Source: an uncultured Ruminococcus sp. (GTDB lineage Bacteria; Bacillota; Clostridia; Oscillospirales; Ruminococcaceae). From it: DNA of 64,000 nt. The translations under genes and the position numbers were made by a program. The notes beneath the pieces were generated by a model, which had not been told where the DNA came from, searched no databases, and saw nothing but the letters and a program-made list of their open reading frames with translations. This document shows, in pieces, positions 40,487-49,159 of the stretch (position 1 is its first letter; each line of letters begins with the position of its first letter). The DNA lies in NCBI GenBank assembly GCA_902783005.1, contig CACZPI010000125.1:1-64000 (forward strand). Reading direction: 5' to 3'.

Positions 40487-41743
40487 ATGCCGGATAAAGA
40501 AGAAGCCCTGGAGATGGATTCAAAATGGAGCGAGGATGATAAGGCACGATTCATAGGTCGTTTCTCGGATGGTAACAAGAAAGGCAAGGCGGGTGATTCC
40601 GATGAAGCGAAAAGCGTTAATGACAGGTACTATGTCTATGCCCTGTGCGATGACGGTGTTCCCTTTTACATCGGCAAGGGAACGGGTGAGCGGTGCTTCC
40701 AGCATCAGGAATCACTGGCTGATCTGCTCAAGGAATATCAAGAAGAAATGGAGGCAATGGATGAGGAAGAGCGGGCATTGTTCACGGAAAAACTGAACAA
40801 TGAACTTTCGGACAAGCATAAAAGAATACAGGAATCCATACAGAAAGAAACCTTCGACATTGCCATTATCAAATTCGGTCTGACAGAGCATGAAGCATTC
40901 ATGTGCGAATCGGACACGATCAATACCATGCGGCTTCTGGACGTTGAGCTGACAAATGCCGTCAACGGGCACGGAAGCCGGATGGAAAAGGCAACCGGCG
41001 AGCGTGTCAAGGCCAGATTCATGGATGATTTTCTGACAGAGTGCTGCCCGCCGTCTGCCAGCCTTGCAGAGCTGTATGACTTCCTGAATGCACCGGATTT
41101 TCCCTTTGACCCGAAGAAGGATGATGTGGTTTTCATCTTCTATAACTGGTTTTATCCGTACTGCGAGACGGTGGACGACCACTGGGACAGCGTCCGCGGA
41201 TGCTGGACACTGGGCAAGGAGAAAGCCGAACGCTGCAAATATGTTTTTGCGATGCACAACAGCATCATCAAGCACATTTTCAAGGTCAGAGCCGACGGGG
41301 AGACCCGCACCGATTTTCAGAAGCTTGTCGATGTGACCAGCCCTCTGAAGCCGATCGAGGGAGACGTTATTTCTCGGATTGAAGGTAGAAAGGGAGATAT
41401 TGACCTGGCTGAACGGCTCCTGGCCCTTTATGAAAAGGAGCCGGAGCTGCGGGACATCAAGGGAGAAAAGAAAAAGAAAGAGGCGATCGTGGCAAAGCTG
41501 AAGGCAGCGTATCCGGATATGAAGGATCTGGAGCCGAAAAAACTGAACAGAGGCTTCTTTGCATGCGACTGGCGCGATTACGAAGAGGATTCAGATTTGC
41601 GGGCGCTCAGGGAACGGTTTCAGAATTGCCTGATCAGCAAGAAAGAACTGAAAATGAAGCAGGGTCCCTTTACCACCCTGCTCCACAATACCCGTAAGAA
41701 CGACCCCGTGAAGGCACATATTAAGACATCCCGAAAAGACTGA
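40487..41743 (+). CDS. LEM3-like GIY-YIG nuclease domain protein
   Basis: A 418-residue soluble protein. Residues about 47-165 match the LEM3-like GIY-YIG fold: YVYALCDDGVPFYIGKGTGERCFQH gives the two Tyr-bearing strands (YVY 49-51, YIGKG 61-65), Arg69 and His73, and the far block EHEAFMCESDTI ... LTNAVNGHG supplies the metal-binding Glu. Between them lies an acidic helical insertion. The C-terminal 220 residues match no family I know and are charged and helical toward the end. The gene is monocistronic, and its lower GC and Lys-rich composition differ from its neighbours, suggesting transfer. DNA or RNA cleavage is likely; a role in defence or repair is only a possibility. Confidence 0.75.
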   Translation: MPDKEEALEMDSKWSEDDKARFIGRFSDGNKKGKAGDSDEAKSVNDRYYVYALCDDGVPFYIGKGTGERCFQHQESLADLLKEYQEEMEAMDEEERALFTEKLNNELSDKHKRIQESIQKETFDIAIIKFGLTEHEAFMCESDTINTMRLLDVELTNAVNGHGSRMEKATGERVKARFMDDFLTECCPPSASLAELYDFLNAPDFPFDPKKDDVVFIFYNWFYPYCETVDDHWDSVRGCWTLGKEKAERCKYVFAMHNSIIKHIFKVRADGETRTDFQKLVDVTSPLKPIEGDVISRIEGRKGDIDLAERLLALYEKEPELRDIKGEKKKKEAIVAKLKAAYPDMKDLEPKKLNRGFFACDWRDYEEDSDLRALRERFQNCLISKKELKMKQGPFTTLLHNTRKNDPVKAHIKTSRKD

Positions 41744-41761
41744 ACCCCGGCAGATACAGCA

Positions 41762-41793
41762 AAGCACCCTTCCCAGATACGGGAAGGGTGCTT
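41762..41793. terminator. Bidirectional terminator; dispersed hairpin family
   Basis: A perfect 13-bp stem, AAGCACCCTTCCC (41762-41774) and GGGAAGGGTGCTT (41781-41793), between the convergent GIY-YIG and GNAT genes. Confidence 0.88.
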
Positions 41794-41802
41794 CTCATCA
41801 TG

Positions 41803-42432
41803 TTATCCGAAGATCTGCCCCGGCAGCTTCTGCTTTTCCTTGGGCGGGAACGCCTTGTCGAATACCTCTACATCCGCATCATCGGCATAATACGCCTGCG
41901 GGGTGAGGTAGACGCCGGTCACGCCGTCGAGATAGCCGGGAATCAGCTCCCTGCAAAGGAAAAACGATGCGTCCGCATCCTCCGGCAGATCGTGGTAGCG
42001 GATGCCGAATTCGCTGGCATAGGTAAAGCCGCTCTTGCCGTAGAAGGCGATATTGCCCTCGAACAGCACGGCGCCAAAGCCCATGGCGGCAGCCTTTTCA
42101 AGTGTGGCATCCAGCAGGAGCTTGCCATAGCCCTGCCGCTGCAGCTCCGGCGCAATGCAAATCGGCCCCATCGTCAGGACGCCGATCTCCCTGCCGTCAT
42201 CGGCCTGAATGACCGTGCGGACAAAGAGATTCTGTCCGATGAGCCGCCCGTCCTGCTCCATGACGAAGTCGAGCTCCTTTACAAAAGCCGGATCATCGCG
42301 GAGTACATGCGTTACATGATGCTCGCTGCATCCCGGACGGTAGACATTCCAGAAGCTCTCGCGGATCAGATGCTCTACAGCGCGGCGGTCGCCGGATGTT
42401 TCGGGACGGATGATGATATTCCTGTTGTTCAT
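41803..42432 (-). CDS. GNAT family N-acetyltransferase
   Basis: A 209-residue GCN5-type acetyltransferase. The acetyl-CoA-binding block is LTMGPICIAPELQRQGYGKLLLDATLEKAAAMGF (motif Q/R-x-x-G-x-G/A), preceded by the N-terminal IIIRPETSGDRRAVEHLIRESFW. The substrate is unknown. GGAGG eight bases upstream marks ATG 42432 as the start. The gene has its own consensus promoter and an unusual leader containing a 12-codon frame and a strong hairpin. Confidence 0.85.
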   Translation of the reverse strand: MNNRNIIIRPETSGDRRAVEHLIRESFWNVYRPGCSEHHVTHVLRDDPAFVKELDFVMEQDGRLIGQNLFVRTVIQADDGREIGVLTMGPICIAPELQRQGYGKLLLDATLEKAAAMGFGAVLFEGNIAFYGKSGFTYASEFGIRYHDLPEDADASFFLCRELIPGYLDGVTGVYLTPQAYYADDADVEVFDKAFPPKEKQKLPGQIFG

Positions 42433-42475
42433 GATGATTTCCTCCATAAATTGATTCGTCAGTATTTCCCAAACG

Positions 42476-42566
42476 AACCGGGAGGCGTGGGATCGTCAGC
42501 AGAACCTCCCGGTTATGCTGCAATCTCCGGTGTACCAAAGTAATGCTTCAAACAAATTCTCCTTTT
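42476..42566 (-). promoter_or_regulatory. Possible leader-peptide/hairpin attenuator of the GNAT gene
   Basis: Read leftward from the promoter, AAAAGGAG (42559-42566) is seven bases from a TTG that opens a 12-codon frame (42551-42513) encoding MKHYFGTPEIAA. Its TAA stop touches a perfect 10-bp stem (42505-42514 with 42476-42485, 19-nt loop). A moderate T-rich stretch follows, then the GNAT ribosome binding site. The layout is that of a translation-controlled attenuator. Confidence 0.5.
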
Positions 42567-42607
42567 GATTTCATTCCGGCCGCATCGTTCTGTGACCGGT
42601 TATCTAT

Positions 42608-42636
42608 AGTATACATGATCCGGGGCTTCCTGTCAA
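42608..42636 (-). promoter_or_regulatory. Promoter of the GNAT gene
   Basis: Read leftward, TTGACA (42631-42636), 17 nt, TATACT (42608-42613). Confidence 0.82.
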
Positions 42637-42683
42637 TGGGCGGCAGATGATTTTTTGTCTTCTGTAAAATTTGCTTTCCTGCC

Positions 42684-42713
42684 TTGACAGGCACCCCTGC
42701 TTCATGGTATAAT
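42684..42713 (+). promoter_or_regulatory. Promoter of the epimerase / alcohol dehydrogenase pair
   Basis: TTGACA (42684-42689), 18 nt, TATAAT (42708-42713). Confidence 0.82.
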
Positions 42714-42782
42714 ACTATCAAATTGCAGATAATGTACAAAAATTCTGTACAAAATCCGGATAAAACGAGATGAGGTGACAGT

Positions 42783-43802
42783 ATGCAAGTATTATTGATC
42801 GGCGGTACCGGTACCATCAGCATGGCTATTACCAGTCGCCTGGTGAAGCAGGGGCATACGGTGTATCTGCTCAACCGCGGCAGCCGGAATGCGGATGTAC
42901 CGGAGGGTGTACATCTGATCCGGGGCGACATCGGCAATGAGGAGGAGATCCGCGAAAAGCTCGCCGGCATGCAGTTTGATGCCGTGGGGGAATTCATCGG
43001 CTTTGTTCCGGCACAGGTCGAACGGGATTACCGGCTTTTCCACGGCATCACGAAGCAGTATCTCTATATCAGCTCTGCCTCGGCCTACCAGAAGCCCCCG
43101 GCAGACTGCGTCATTACAGAAAGCACGCCGCTTGCCAATCCCTACTGGCAGTATTCGCGTGACAAGATCGCATGCGAGGAATTCCTCATGCGCATGTACC
43201 GGGAAAACGGATTCCCGGTGACGATCGTCCGCCCGAGCCATACCTACGACGAACGCTCCGTGCCGCTCGGAGTTCATGGCAGAGCCGGCAGCTATCAGGT
43301 CATCCGCCGGATGCTCGACGGCAAGCCGGTCATCATCCACGGCGACGGCACCTCGCTCTGGACGATCACGCACAACAGCGACTTTGCAGCCGGCTACTGC
43401 GGGCTGATCGGAAATATCCATGCCATCGGACAGGCATTCCACATTACCTCGGATGAGAGCGTGACCTGGAACCAGATCTATCAGTCCATCGCGGATGCGC
43501 TGGGCGTGAAGCTCCATGCTGTCCATATTCCCTCGGAATTCCTGGCAGCGGTGAGCGATTATGACCTGGAGGGCAGCCTCATCGGAGACAAGGCCAATTC
43601 CGTGATCTTTGACAATTCCAAGCTCAGACGCGCCGTTCCGGGATTCTGTGCGTCTGTCCGTGCCGACCAGGGCATCCGGGCAGCCGTGGAGCATATTCTG
43701 GCACATCCGGAATACCAGACGGAGGATCCGGAATTCGATGCGTGGTGTGATAAGGTGATCGCAGCATATGAAGCATGTAAGGAGGCATTGAACCATGAAT
43801 GA
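42783..43802 (+). CDS. NAD-dependent epimerase/dehydratase family protein
   Basis: A 339-residue extended SDR. The N-terminal Rossmann motif is IGGTGTISMAI (GxxGxxS/G variant), LNRG follows, and the active-site YxxxK lies in NPYWQYSRDKIACE. The overall pattern, with HGDGTSLWTITHNSDFAAGYCG, resembles the group of NAD-dependent epimerases that includes chloroplast CSP41-like proteins and NAD-dependent dehydratases. The sugar-nucleotide substrate is unknown. Its end overlaps the start of the alcohol dehydrogenase gene by eight bases, so they are co-translated. Confidence 0.8.
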   Translation: MQVLLIGGTGTISMAITSRLVKQGHTVYLLNRGSRNADVPEGVHLIRGDIGNEEEIREKLAGMQFDAVGEFIGFVPAQVERDYRLFHGITKQYLYISSASAYQKPPADCVITESTPLANPYWQYSRDKIACEEFLMRMYRENGFPVTIVRPSHTYDERSVPLGVHGRAGSYQVIRRMLDGKPVIIHGDGTSLWTITHNSDFAAGYCGLIGNIHAIGQAFHITSDESVTWNQIYQSIADALGVKLHAVHIPSEFLAAVSDYDLEGSLIGDKANSVIFDNSKLRRAVPGFCASVRADQGIRAAVEHILAHPEYQTEDPEFDAWCDKVIAAYEACKEALNHE

Positions 43803-44985
43803 TTTTCAGTTTTACAGTCCGACAGAATTTATCTTCGGCAGAAATACCGAGGCACAGGTAGGTGCCGCAGTCAGAAAGCACGGCGGTACCAGGGTGCTGC
43901 TGCATTACGGCGGACAGTCGGCGGTCAGAAGCGGCCTGCTTGTGCGTGTAAAGGATTCCCTTGCGGCAGCGGGGATCGCCTATGTGGAGCTTGGCGGCGT
44001 CAAGCCGAATCCGCGGGATACGCTTGTCTATGAGGGCATTTCGCTGTGCCGCCGGGAGGGTGTGGATTTCCTGCTGGCAGTCGGCGGCGGATCGGTCATT
44101 GATTCCGCGAAGGCCATTGCGATCGGCGTGCCGTATGAGGGGGATTTCTGGGATTTCTATTCCGGGAAGAGCCCGGCGGCAGCGCTCCCGGTCGGCACGG
44201 TGCTCACCATCGCCGCAGCCGGAAGCGAAGGCTCGGGAGATTCCGTCATCACAAAGGAGGACGGCGGCCTGAAGCGCGGAACGGGCTCCGATCTGCTGCG
44301 TCCGAAATTCTCCATTCTCGATCCGGCTCTGACCTGCACGCTGCCGCCGTATCAGACGGCGTGCGGCGCAACGGATATCATGGCGCATGTCTTTGAACGG
44401 TATTTCACGAATACCGAGGAGGTCGAGATCACCGACCGGCTCTGTGAGGGGGTGCTGCTGACCATGGTCAGGGAAACGCCCCGTGTGATCGCGGATCCGG
44501 AGAATTACGATGCCCGCGCCAACATCATGTGGGCGGGCACGGTGGCGCATACCAATATTGTCGGCGTCGGCCGGGAGCAGGACTGGAACAGCCACGGCAT
44601 CGAGCACGAGCTTTCTGCATTGTATGACTGCGCCCACGGTGCGGGGCTTGCCGTCATCATGCCGGCGTGGATGGAATTTGTCTGCACCCGCCGCGATCCC
44701 ATGCGCTTTGCACAGGCGGCTGTGCGCGTATGGGGCTGTCAGATGGATTTTGCTCACCCGGAGAACACGGCAATGGAAGGCATTGCCTGCTTCCGCCGCT
44801 TCCTGCACCGCATCGGCATGCCGGTGAATTTTGCGGAGCTCGGCGCACGGGAGGAGGATATTCCGGTGCTTGTGGAGAAATTCGGCATCGGCACCGGACG
44901 CACCGGCGGCTATTACTGGCTCTCCGCAGAGGATGTGACAGAGATCTACCGCATTGCGGCACATACGCCGCCGGTGGAATCGTAA
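43795..44985 (+). CDS. Iron-containing alcohol dehydrogenase (butanol dehydrogenase-like)
   Basis: A 396-residue group III alcohol dehydrogenase. It has the N-terminal YSPTEFIFGRN, the NAD(P)-binding AVGGGSVIDSAKAIA, the family segment YQTACGATDIMAHVFERYF, and the metal-binding HGIEHELSALYDCAHGAGLAVIMPAW with its His residues. It matches BdhA/YqhD-type enzymes that reduce aldehydes with NAD(P)H at the end of anaerobic fermentation. GGAGG precedes the ATG within the end of the epimerase gene. Confidence 0.9.
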   Translation: MNDFQFYSPTEFIFGRNTEAQVGAAVRKHGGTRVLLHYGGQSAVRSGLLVRVKDSLAAAGIAYVELGGVKPNPRDTLVYEGISLCRREGVDFLLAVGGGSVIDSAKAIAIGVPYEGDFWDFYSGKSPAAALPVGTVLTIAAAGSEGSGDSVITKEDGGLKRGTGSDLLRPKFSILDPALTCTLPPYQTACGATDIMAHVFERYFTNTEEVEITDRLCEGVLLTMVRETPRVIADPENYDARANIMWAGTVAHTNIVGVGREQDWNSHGIEHELSALYDCAHGAGLAVIMPAWMEFVCTRRDPMRFAQAAVRVWGCQMDFAHPENTAMEGIACFRRFLHRIGMPVNFAELGAREEDIPVLVEKFGIGTGRTGGYYWLSAEDVTEIYRIAAHTPPVES

Positions 44986-46122
44986 TCACAAAGTATCGTT
45001 TCCCTCCCGGAAGAGCGAGGCGAATGCATTCCCCAATGCGTAACGGAAGCCCATCCGCGGAACGCTTTCGGCGGCAAGCAGCGCGGATTCGGCCAGAAGG
45101 GTATCCTCCTGATAAAAGTATACCCGTCCGACAGGTGTTCCGGCTTTGAGCGGTGCGGTCAGATAGTCCGGCATGACGGTCACGCAGTCGATCTGCGATG
45201 CCCCGGGCACCGCCAGCAGCGGCAGCCGGTCAAGTGCGATCTGCACCGCCGAAGCAGTTCCGCCACGGACACTGACCGGCAGCAGGAATTCCTCCGCGAA
45301 GCCCGGCGTCATGACCTTGTATGTGGAAAATGCGGAGCGGATGTGCTGTCTGGCCTGTGCAAACCGCTCATCCGGATCCGTCTCCCCGAGGATAATGACA
45401 CAGACCAGCAGCCCTTCGCGCTCGGCCGCAGCCGCCAGACAGCAGCCGGCTGCCTCGGAATGCGCGGCCTTGAGTCCCCGGCAGCCGTCAAGGGTACGGG
45501 TGAGCGTATTTTCATTGACAAGCTCGGCGGGCGTGGCATCCTCCCGGATCACCGTCCGCCATGTGGTCAGATACGGCGTCAGCACATCTGCTTGCAGCAC
45601 CGCGCAGGCCAGCCTGCCGATATCGCGTGCGGTGGAATATGCCTGCGGGTCGTCAAAGCCCTGCGCGGAAGTGAAGCGCGTGTCCCGCATTCCCAGGTCA
45701 AAGGCGGCTGCATTCATGTCCATCACAAACCGTTCGCTGCTGCCTGATACGGCCTCTGCCAGAACGGCCGCCGCATCATTGGCGTTGCCGCACAGCAGCC
45801 CCATCAGCAGGTCATCCACAGTCACCCGATCGCCCGGCACCAGCCAGATCACCGCGCCGCGCATGCCCTGCACGCATTCCCCGGCGGTCAGAACGGTATC
45901 AGGGGAGAGGGAGCCGGACAGGATCTCCCGTGCGGTCAGATACGCGGTCATCAGCTTGGCCAGCGTTCCCACGGGGCGGCGCGTATCGGCATTTTCCTCC
46001 GATAATACACATCCGGTCGCTGCCTCCAGCACCAGCACCGAAGGTGTCTGCGCCTGCGCCTGTACGGGCTGCACAAATGGCAGTATCAGCAGAAAAACAA
46101 GCAGTATCGCGGTCTGTTTCAT
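44986..46122 (-). CDS. DacF-like D-alanyl-D-alanine carboxypeptidase homolog lacking all active-site motifs
   Basis: A 378-residue secreted protein: signal peptide 1-23, a peptidase S11 domain about 27-255 and a beta-rich C-terminal domain about 270-345. The fold matches DacF/PBP5-type carboxypeptidases, but each penicillin-binding motif is changed: SxxK is TLAK (Thr53-Lys56), SxN is CGN (111-113) and KTG is KAA (218-220). The frame is otherwise intact and full-length, so this is not simple decay. Peptidase activity is doubtful; a wall-binding or regulatory role is possible. AGGAGG precedes the ATG. Confidence 0.82.
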   Translation of the reverse strand: MKQTAILLVFLLILPFVQPVQAQAQTPSVLVLEAATGCVLSEENADTRRPVGTLAKLMTAYLTAREILSGSLSPDTVLTAGECVQGMRGAVIWLVPGDRVTVDDLLMGLLCGNANDAAAVLAEAVSGSSERFVMDMNAAAFDLGMRDTRFTSAQGFDDPQAYSTARDIGRLACAVLQADVLTPYLTTWRTVIREDATPAELVNENTLTRTLDGCRGLKAAHSEAAGCCLAAAAEREGLLVCVIILGETDPDERFAQARQHIRSAFSTYKVMTPGFAEEFLLPVSVRGGTASAVQIALDRLPLLAVPGASQIDCVTVMPDYLTAPLKAGTPVGRVYFYQEDTLLAESALLAAESVPRMGFRYALGNAFASLFREGNDTL

Positions 46123-46271
46123 AGGGTTACCTCCTGCCGGAATCGGATGCTATACCGTATGCGCGGCACGAGGCGGGTATGCAAGGAAACAGGAAATTGT
46201 ATTTTTGACCAAATTTAACATATTGGTTTTGTCTCTTTTTCACAATGTTGCGGCGGACAGGCATAATGTGC

Positions 46272-46300
46272 TTGCAAATTTCTGCATTTTATAGTAAAAT
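46272..46300 (+). promoter_or_regulatory. Promoter of pgi
   Basis: TTGCAA (46272-46277), 17 nt, TAAAAT (46295-46300). Confidence 0.7.
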
Positions 46301-46338
46301 AGAATATGAATCTTTGACTTTTTGGAGGCGTTTATATT

Positions 46339-47673
46339 ATGGCAGTAAAACTGAATACCAGATACCTCGGCGGCTTCATCAGCCAGGACGAGATGGATGC
46401 CATGAAGCCGCAGGTCGATGCAGCCGTCAAGATGCTGCATGACCGCACCGGCCTCGGCAGCGATTTCCTCGGTTGGCTCGAGCTTCCGACGGATTATGAT
46501 AAGGAAGAGTTCGCCCGCATCAAGGCTGCAGCCAAGAAGATCCAGGGGAATTCCGAGGTGCTGATCGTCATCGGCATCGGCGGTTCCTATCTGGGTGCCC
46601 GCGCTGCAATCGAGCTGCTCAAGAGCCCGTTCTACAATAATCTGAAGAAGGATACCCCGGACATCTACTATGTCGGCAACAACATCAACCCGACATACCT
46701 CAACGAGATCATCTCCATCTGCGAGGGACGCGATTTCTCCGTGAATGTGATCTCCAAGTCCGGCACCACCACCGAGCCCGCACTGGCCTTCCGCGTGTTC
46801 AAGAAGCTCGCAGAGGACAGATACGGCAAGGACGGCGCGAAGGATCATATCTTCGCTACCACGGACAAGGCAAAGGGCACCCTCAAGGAGCTCTCCGATA
46901 CCGAGGGCTATGAGACCTTCGTGGTTCCGGATGATGTCGGCGGACGTTTCTCCGTGCTGACGGCTGTGGGTCTGCTCCCGATCGCTGTGGCAGGCTGCGA
47001 CATTGACAAGCTCATGGAGGGCGCTGCCAAGGCACAGTCTGACCTGATGGCTGATTATGCGGAGAATGACTGCTACAAGTATGCAGCCATCCGCAACATC
47101 CTCAACCGCAAGGGCAAGCAGGTCGAGATGCTCGTTGCCTACGATCCTGCATTCGCAATGATGAACGAGTGGTACAAGCAGCTCTTCGGTGAGTCCGAGG
47201 GCAAGGACAACAAGGGTCTGCTCCCGACATCTGTTGTCTTCTCCACCGATCTGCATTCCATGGGTCAGTTCATCCAGCAGGGCAGCCGTCTCATGTTCGA
47301 GACTGTTGTGGACATCAAGCAGCCGAAGCAGGATTTCTTCCTGGAGAAGGATGAGGCAAATCTCGACGGCCTGAACTTCCTGTGCGGACAGAACATGTCC
47401 GTTGTTAACCGCAAGGCACAGGAGGGCACCATCCTCGCACATACCGAGGGCGGCGTACCGCAGGTGATCCTGGAGCTCGAGGATACCAAGGAATTCAGCC
47501 TGGGCTACCTGATCTACTTCTTTGAGAAGGCCTGCGCAGTATCCGGCTATGTACTGGGTGTCAACCCGTTCAACCAGCCCGGTGTGGAGAGCTACAAGTC
47601 CAACATGTTCGCCCTGCTCGGCAAGCCCGGCTATGAGGGCGCAAGAGCTGCACTCGAAGCAAAGCTCGGCTGA
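46339..47673 (+). CDS. pgi: Glucose-6-phosphate isomerase
   Basis: A 444-residue phosphoglucose isomerase of the short bacterial type. Signatures are [36 protein letters not shown] (sugar-phosphate binding), [23 protein letters not shown] and the C-terminal [22 protein letters not shown]. It interconverts glucose 6-phosphate and fructose 6-phosphate in glycolysis, the entry point for sugars released by the cellulases. TTTGGAGG lies upstream of the ATG. Confidence 0.96.
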   Translation: MAVKLNTRYLGGFISQDEMDAMKPQVDAAVKMLHDRTGLGSDFLGWLELPTDYDKEEFARIKAAAKKIQGNSEVLIVIGIGGSYLGARAAIELLKSPFYNNLKKDTPDIYYVGNNINPTYLNEIISICEGRDFSVNVISKSGTTTEPALAFRVFKKLAEDRYGKDGAKDHIFATTDKAKGTLKELSDTEGYETFVVPDDVGGRFSVLTAVGLLPIAVAGCDIDKLMEGAAKAQSDLMADYAENDCYKYAAIRNILNRKGKQVEMLVAYDPAFAMMNEWYKQLFGESEGKDNKGLLPTSVVFSTDLHSMGQFIQQGSRLMFETVVDIKQPKQDFFLEKDEANLDGLNFLCGQNMSVVNRKAQEGTILAHTEGGVPQVILELEDTKEFSLGYLIYFFEKACAVSGYVLGVNPFNQPGVESYKSNMFALLGKPGYEGARAALEAKLG

Positions 47674-47760
47674 TTTACGAACCAGATGCACGGAGCTGCC
47701 AAGCAGGTTTGTGCTGATTTGAGCCAATTTGACCAACCAATTTGAAAGGAGTTATCAATC

Positions 47761-48165
47761 ATGATTCAACTGATTACCGGAAGAAAGGGTACCGGCAAGA
47801 CCAAGAACCTGATCGACAAGATCAATACCGCTGTTGCAGAGACCAACGGCTGCCTCGTATGCGTGGAGAAGGGTGAGACCCTCAGACGTTCCATCAGCTA
47901 CAAGGTTCGCTGGGTGGGCGTTGAGCAGTTTGACATCGCAGGCTACGAGAACTTCTACGGCTTCATCGCCGGCATGCTCGCAGGCAACTACGACATCAAG
48001 GAGATCTTCGTGGACGGCATCCTGAAGATCGGCGGTGCAGATTTCGACGCGCTCGGTGCCATGTTCGCAAAGCTCGACAAGCTGACCGGCAAGGACACGA
48101 TTGTGACCTTCACGGTATCTGCTGACAATGCAGAGCTGCCGGAGTCTGTGACCAAGTATCTGTAA
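47761..48165 (+). CDS. Small P-loop ATP-binding protein of unknown function
   Basis: A 134-residue protein with a Walker A motif at the N-terminus (GRKGTGKT, residues 7-14) and a possible Walker B in IKEIFVDGI near residues 79-87. No other domain is recognised, and the length is too short for a full kinase or transporter ATPase. Homologs in Clostridia are, to my knowledge, uncharacterised. AAAGGAG lies before the ATG. The codon usage is as optimised as in pgi, suggesting strong expression, and an AAATTCTCCG/CGGAGAATTT hairpin follows. Confidence 0.6.
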   Translation: MIQLITGRKGTGKTKNLIDKINTAVAETNGCLVCVEKGETLRRSISYKVRWVGVEQFDIAGYENFYGFIAGMLAGNYDIKEIFVDGILKIGGADFDALGAMFAKLDKLTGKDTIVTFTVSADNAELPESVTKYL

Positions 48166-48173
48166 GATTGACT

Positions 48174-48223
48174 AAATTCTCCGGGGGCGGCAGCCGCAAT
48201 GGCGCTGCTTTCGGAGAATTTCT
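48174..48223 (+). terminator. Hairpin terminator after the P-loop gene
   Basis: AAATTCTCCG near 48174 pairs with CGGAGAATTT near 48213-48222, with an inner GC-rich stem. Confidence 0.6.
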
Positions 48224-48243
48224 GAGAATTTCCGGAAAAGGGC

Positions 48244-48272
48244 TTGACAAACGGCCGTACATTTTGTATAAT
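48244..48272 (+). promoter_or_regulatory. Promoter of the DUF177-rpmF operon
   Basis: TTGACA (48244-48249), 17 nt, TATAAT (48267-48272). Confidence 0.85.
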
Positions 48273-48359
48273 AGTCTTTGTGATGCCCTGCACGGGAATC
48301 ATCCGGGGAACACTTGATCCGGAGCAATCATCCGGAGTTATAATTAGGAGAATGATCCG

Positions 48360-48830
48360 ATGCTGCTGAATATCAAAAATGTACTGAACGTTCCGGGAAC
48401 CGTACTTCCGGTCGATCTGACTGTCAGTGACGAGCGTCTCGAGACGGTGCATCAGGTACACGGCTTCACATTTGCCGCGCCGGTCACGGTGAAAGGGCAG
48501 ATCGAGAACCGTGCGGGAGTGACCGCATTGCAGCTTCATATCAGTTGTTCCCTTCTGGTGACATGTGACCGCTGCCTCAAGGAGACAGTGCAGGACTTTG
48601 CCTACGATGAAGAGCACATCATCGTCCGCCGGTTTGAATCGGAGGAGGAGGAGTTCGAGCTCGAAAATTATATTGTAGCCAAGGCCGAGAGCATCGATCC
48701 GGAGGAGATCGCGGTAACGGATCTGATTCTGGAGCTGCCCAGCAAGATGCTGTGCAAGGAGGACTGCAAGGGACTCTGCCCGGTCTGCGGGTGCGACAGA
48801 AACGAGACGGACTGCGGTCATACATCCTAA
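48360..48830 (+). CDS. yceD: DUF177 (YceD) family protein
   Basis: A 156-residue soluble protein. The middle CDRCLKETVQDF and the C-terminal CKEDCKGLCPVCGCDRNETDCGH carry the paired cysteines typical of DUF177, which probably bind zinc. The family is almost always encoded just before rpmF, as here (67 bases), and is implicated in 23S rRNA accumulation and ribosome assembly. Confidence 0.9.
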   Translation: MLLNIKNVLNVPGTVLPVDLTVSDERLETVHQVHGFTFAAPVTVKGQIENRAGVTALQLHISCSLLVTCDRCLKETVQDFAYDEEHIIVRRFESEEEEFELENYIVAKAESIDPEEIAVTDLILELPSKMLCKEDCKGLCPVCGCDRNETDCGHTS

Positions 48831-48897
48831 CAAAACATCAATCCGATGATCCCTGACGGGAGTCAGCGATTCCGGAATTATAAAGGAGGTGCCAAGA

Positions 48898-49083
48898 ATG
48901 GCTGTACCGAAGAGAAAAACATCCCACGCAAGAAAGAACAAGAGACGCAGCGCAGTTTGGAAGCTGGAGGCTCCGGCAATGAGCAAGTGCTCGCATTGCG
49001 GCGCGCTGAAGGCTCCGCACAAGGTTTGCAAGAACTGCGGTTACTATAAGGACGTTGAAGTTCTGAAGCTGGATGCTGAATAA
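48898..49083 (+). CDS. rpmF: Ribosomal protein L32
   Basis: A 61-residue L32 protein. MAVPKRKTSHARKNKRRS is the canonical start, and CSHCG...CKNCGYY forms the zinc ribbon, so this is the zinc-binding C+ form. It is part of the 50S subunit. AAAGGAGG (48883-48889) sets the ATG at 48898 rather than an in-frame start nine bases earlier. A hairpin terminator follows. Confidence 0.96.
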   Translation: MAVPKRKTSHARKNKRRSAVWKLEAPAMSKCSHCGALKAPHKVCKNCGYYKDVEVLKLDAE

Positions 49084-49092
49084 GCACGAGGG

Positions 49093-49122
49093 CGGAGAGA
49101 GGTGATGCTTCTCTCCGTTTAC
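49093..49122 (+). terminator. Terminator of the rpmF operon
   Basis: CGGAGAGA (49093-49100) and TCTCTCCG (49110-49117), then TTTACTG. Confidence 0.7.
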
Positions 49123-49159
49123 TGTTTATACGGGAAAATCCGTGGAAAGGAGGGTACGC

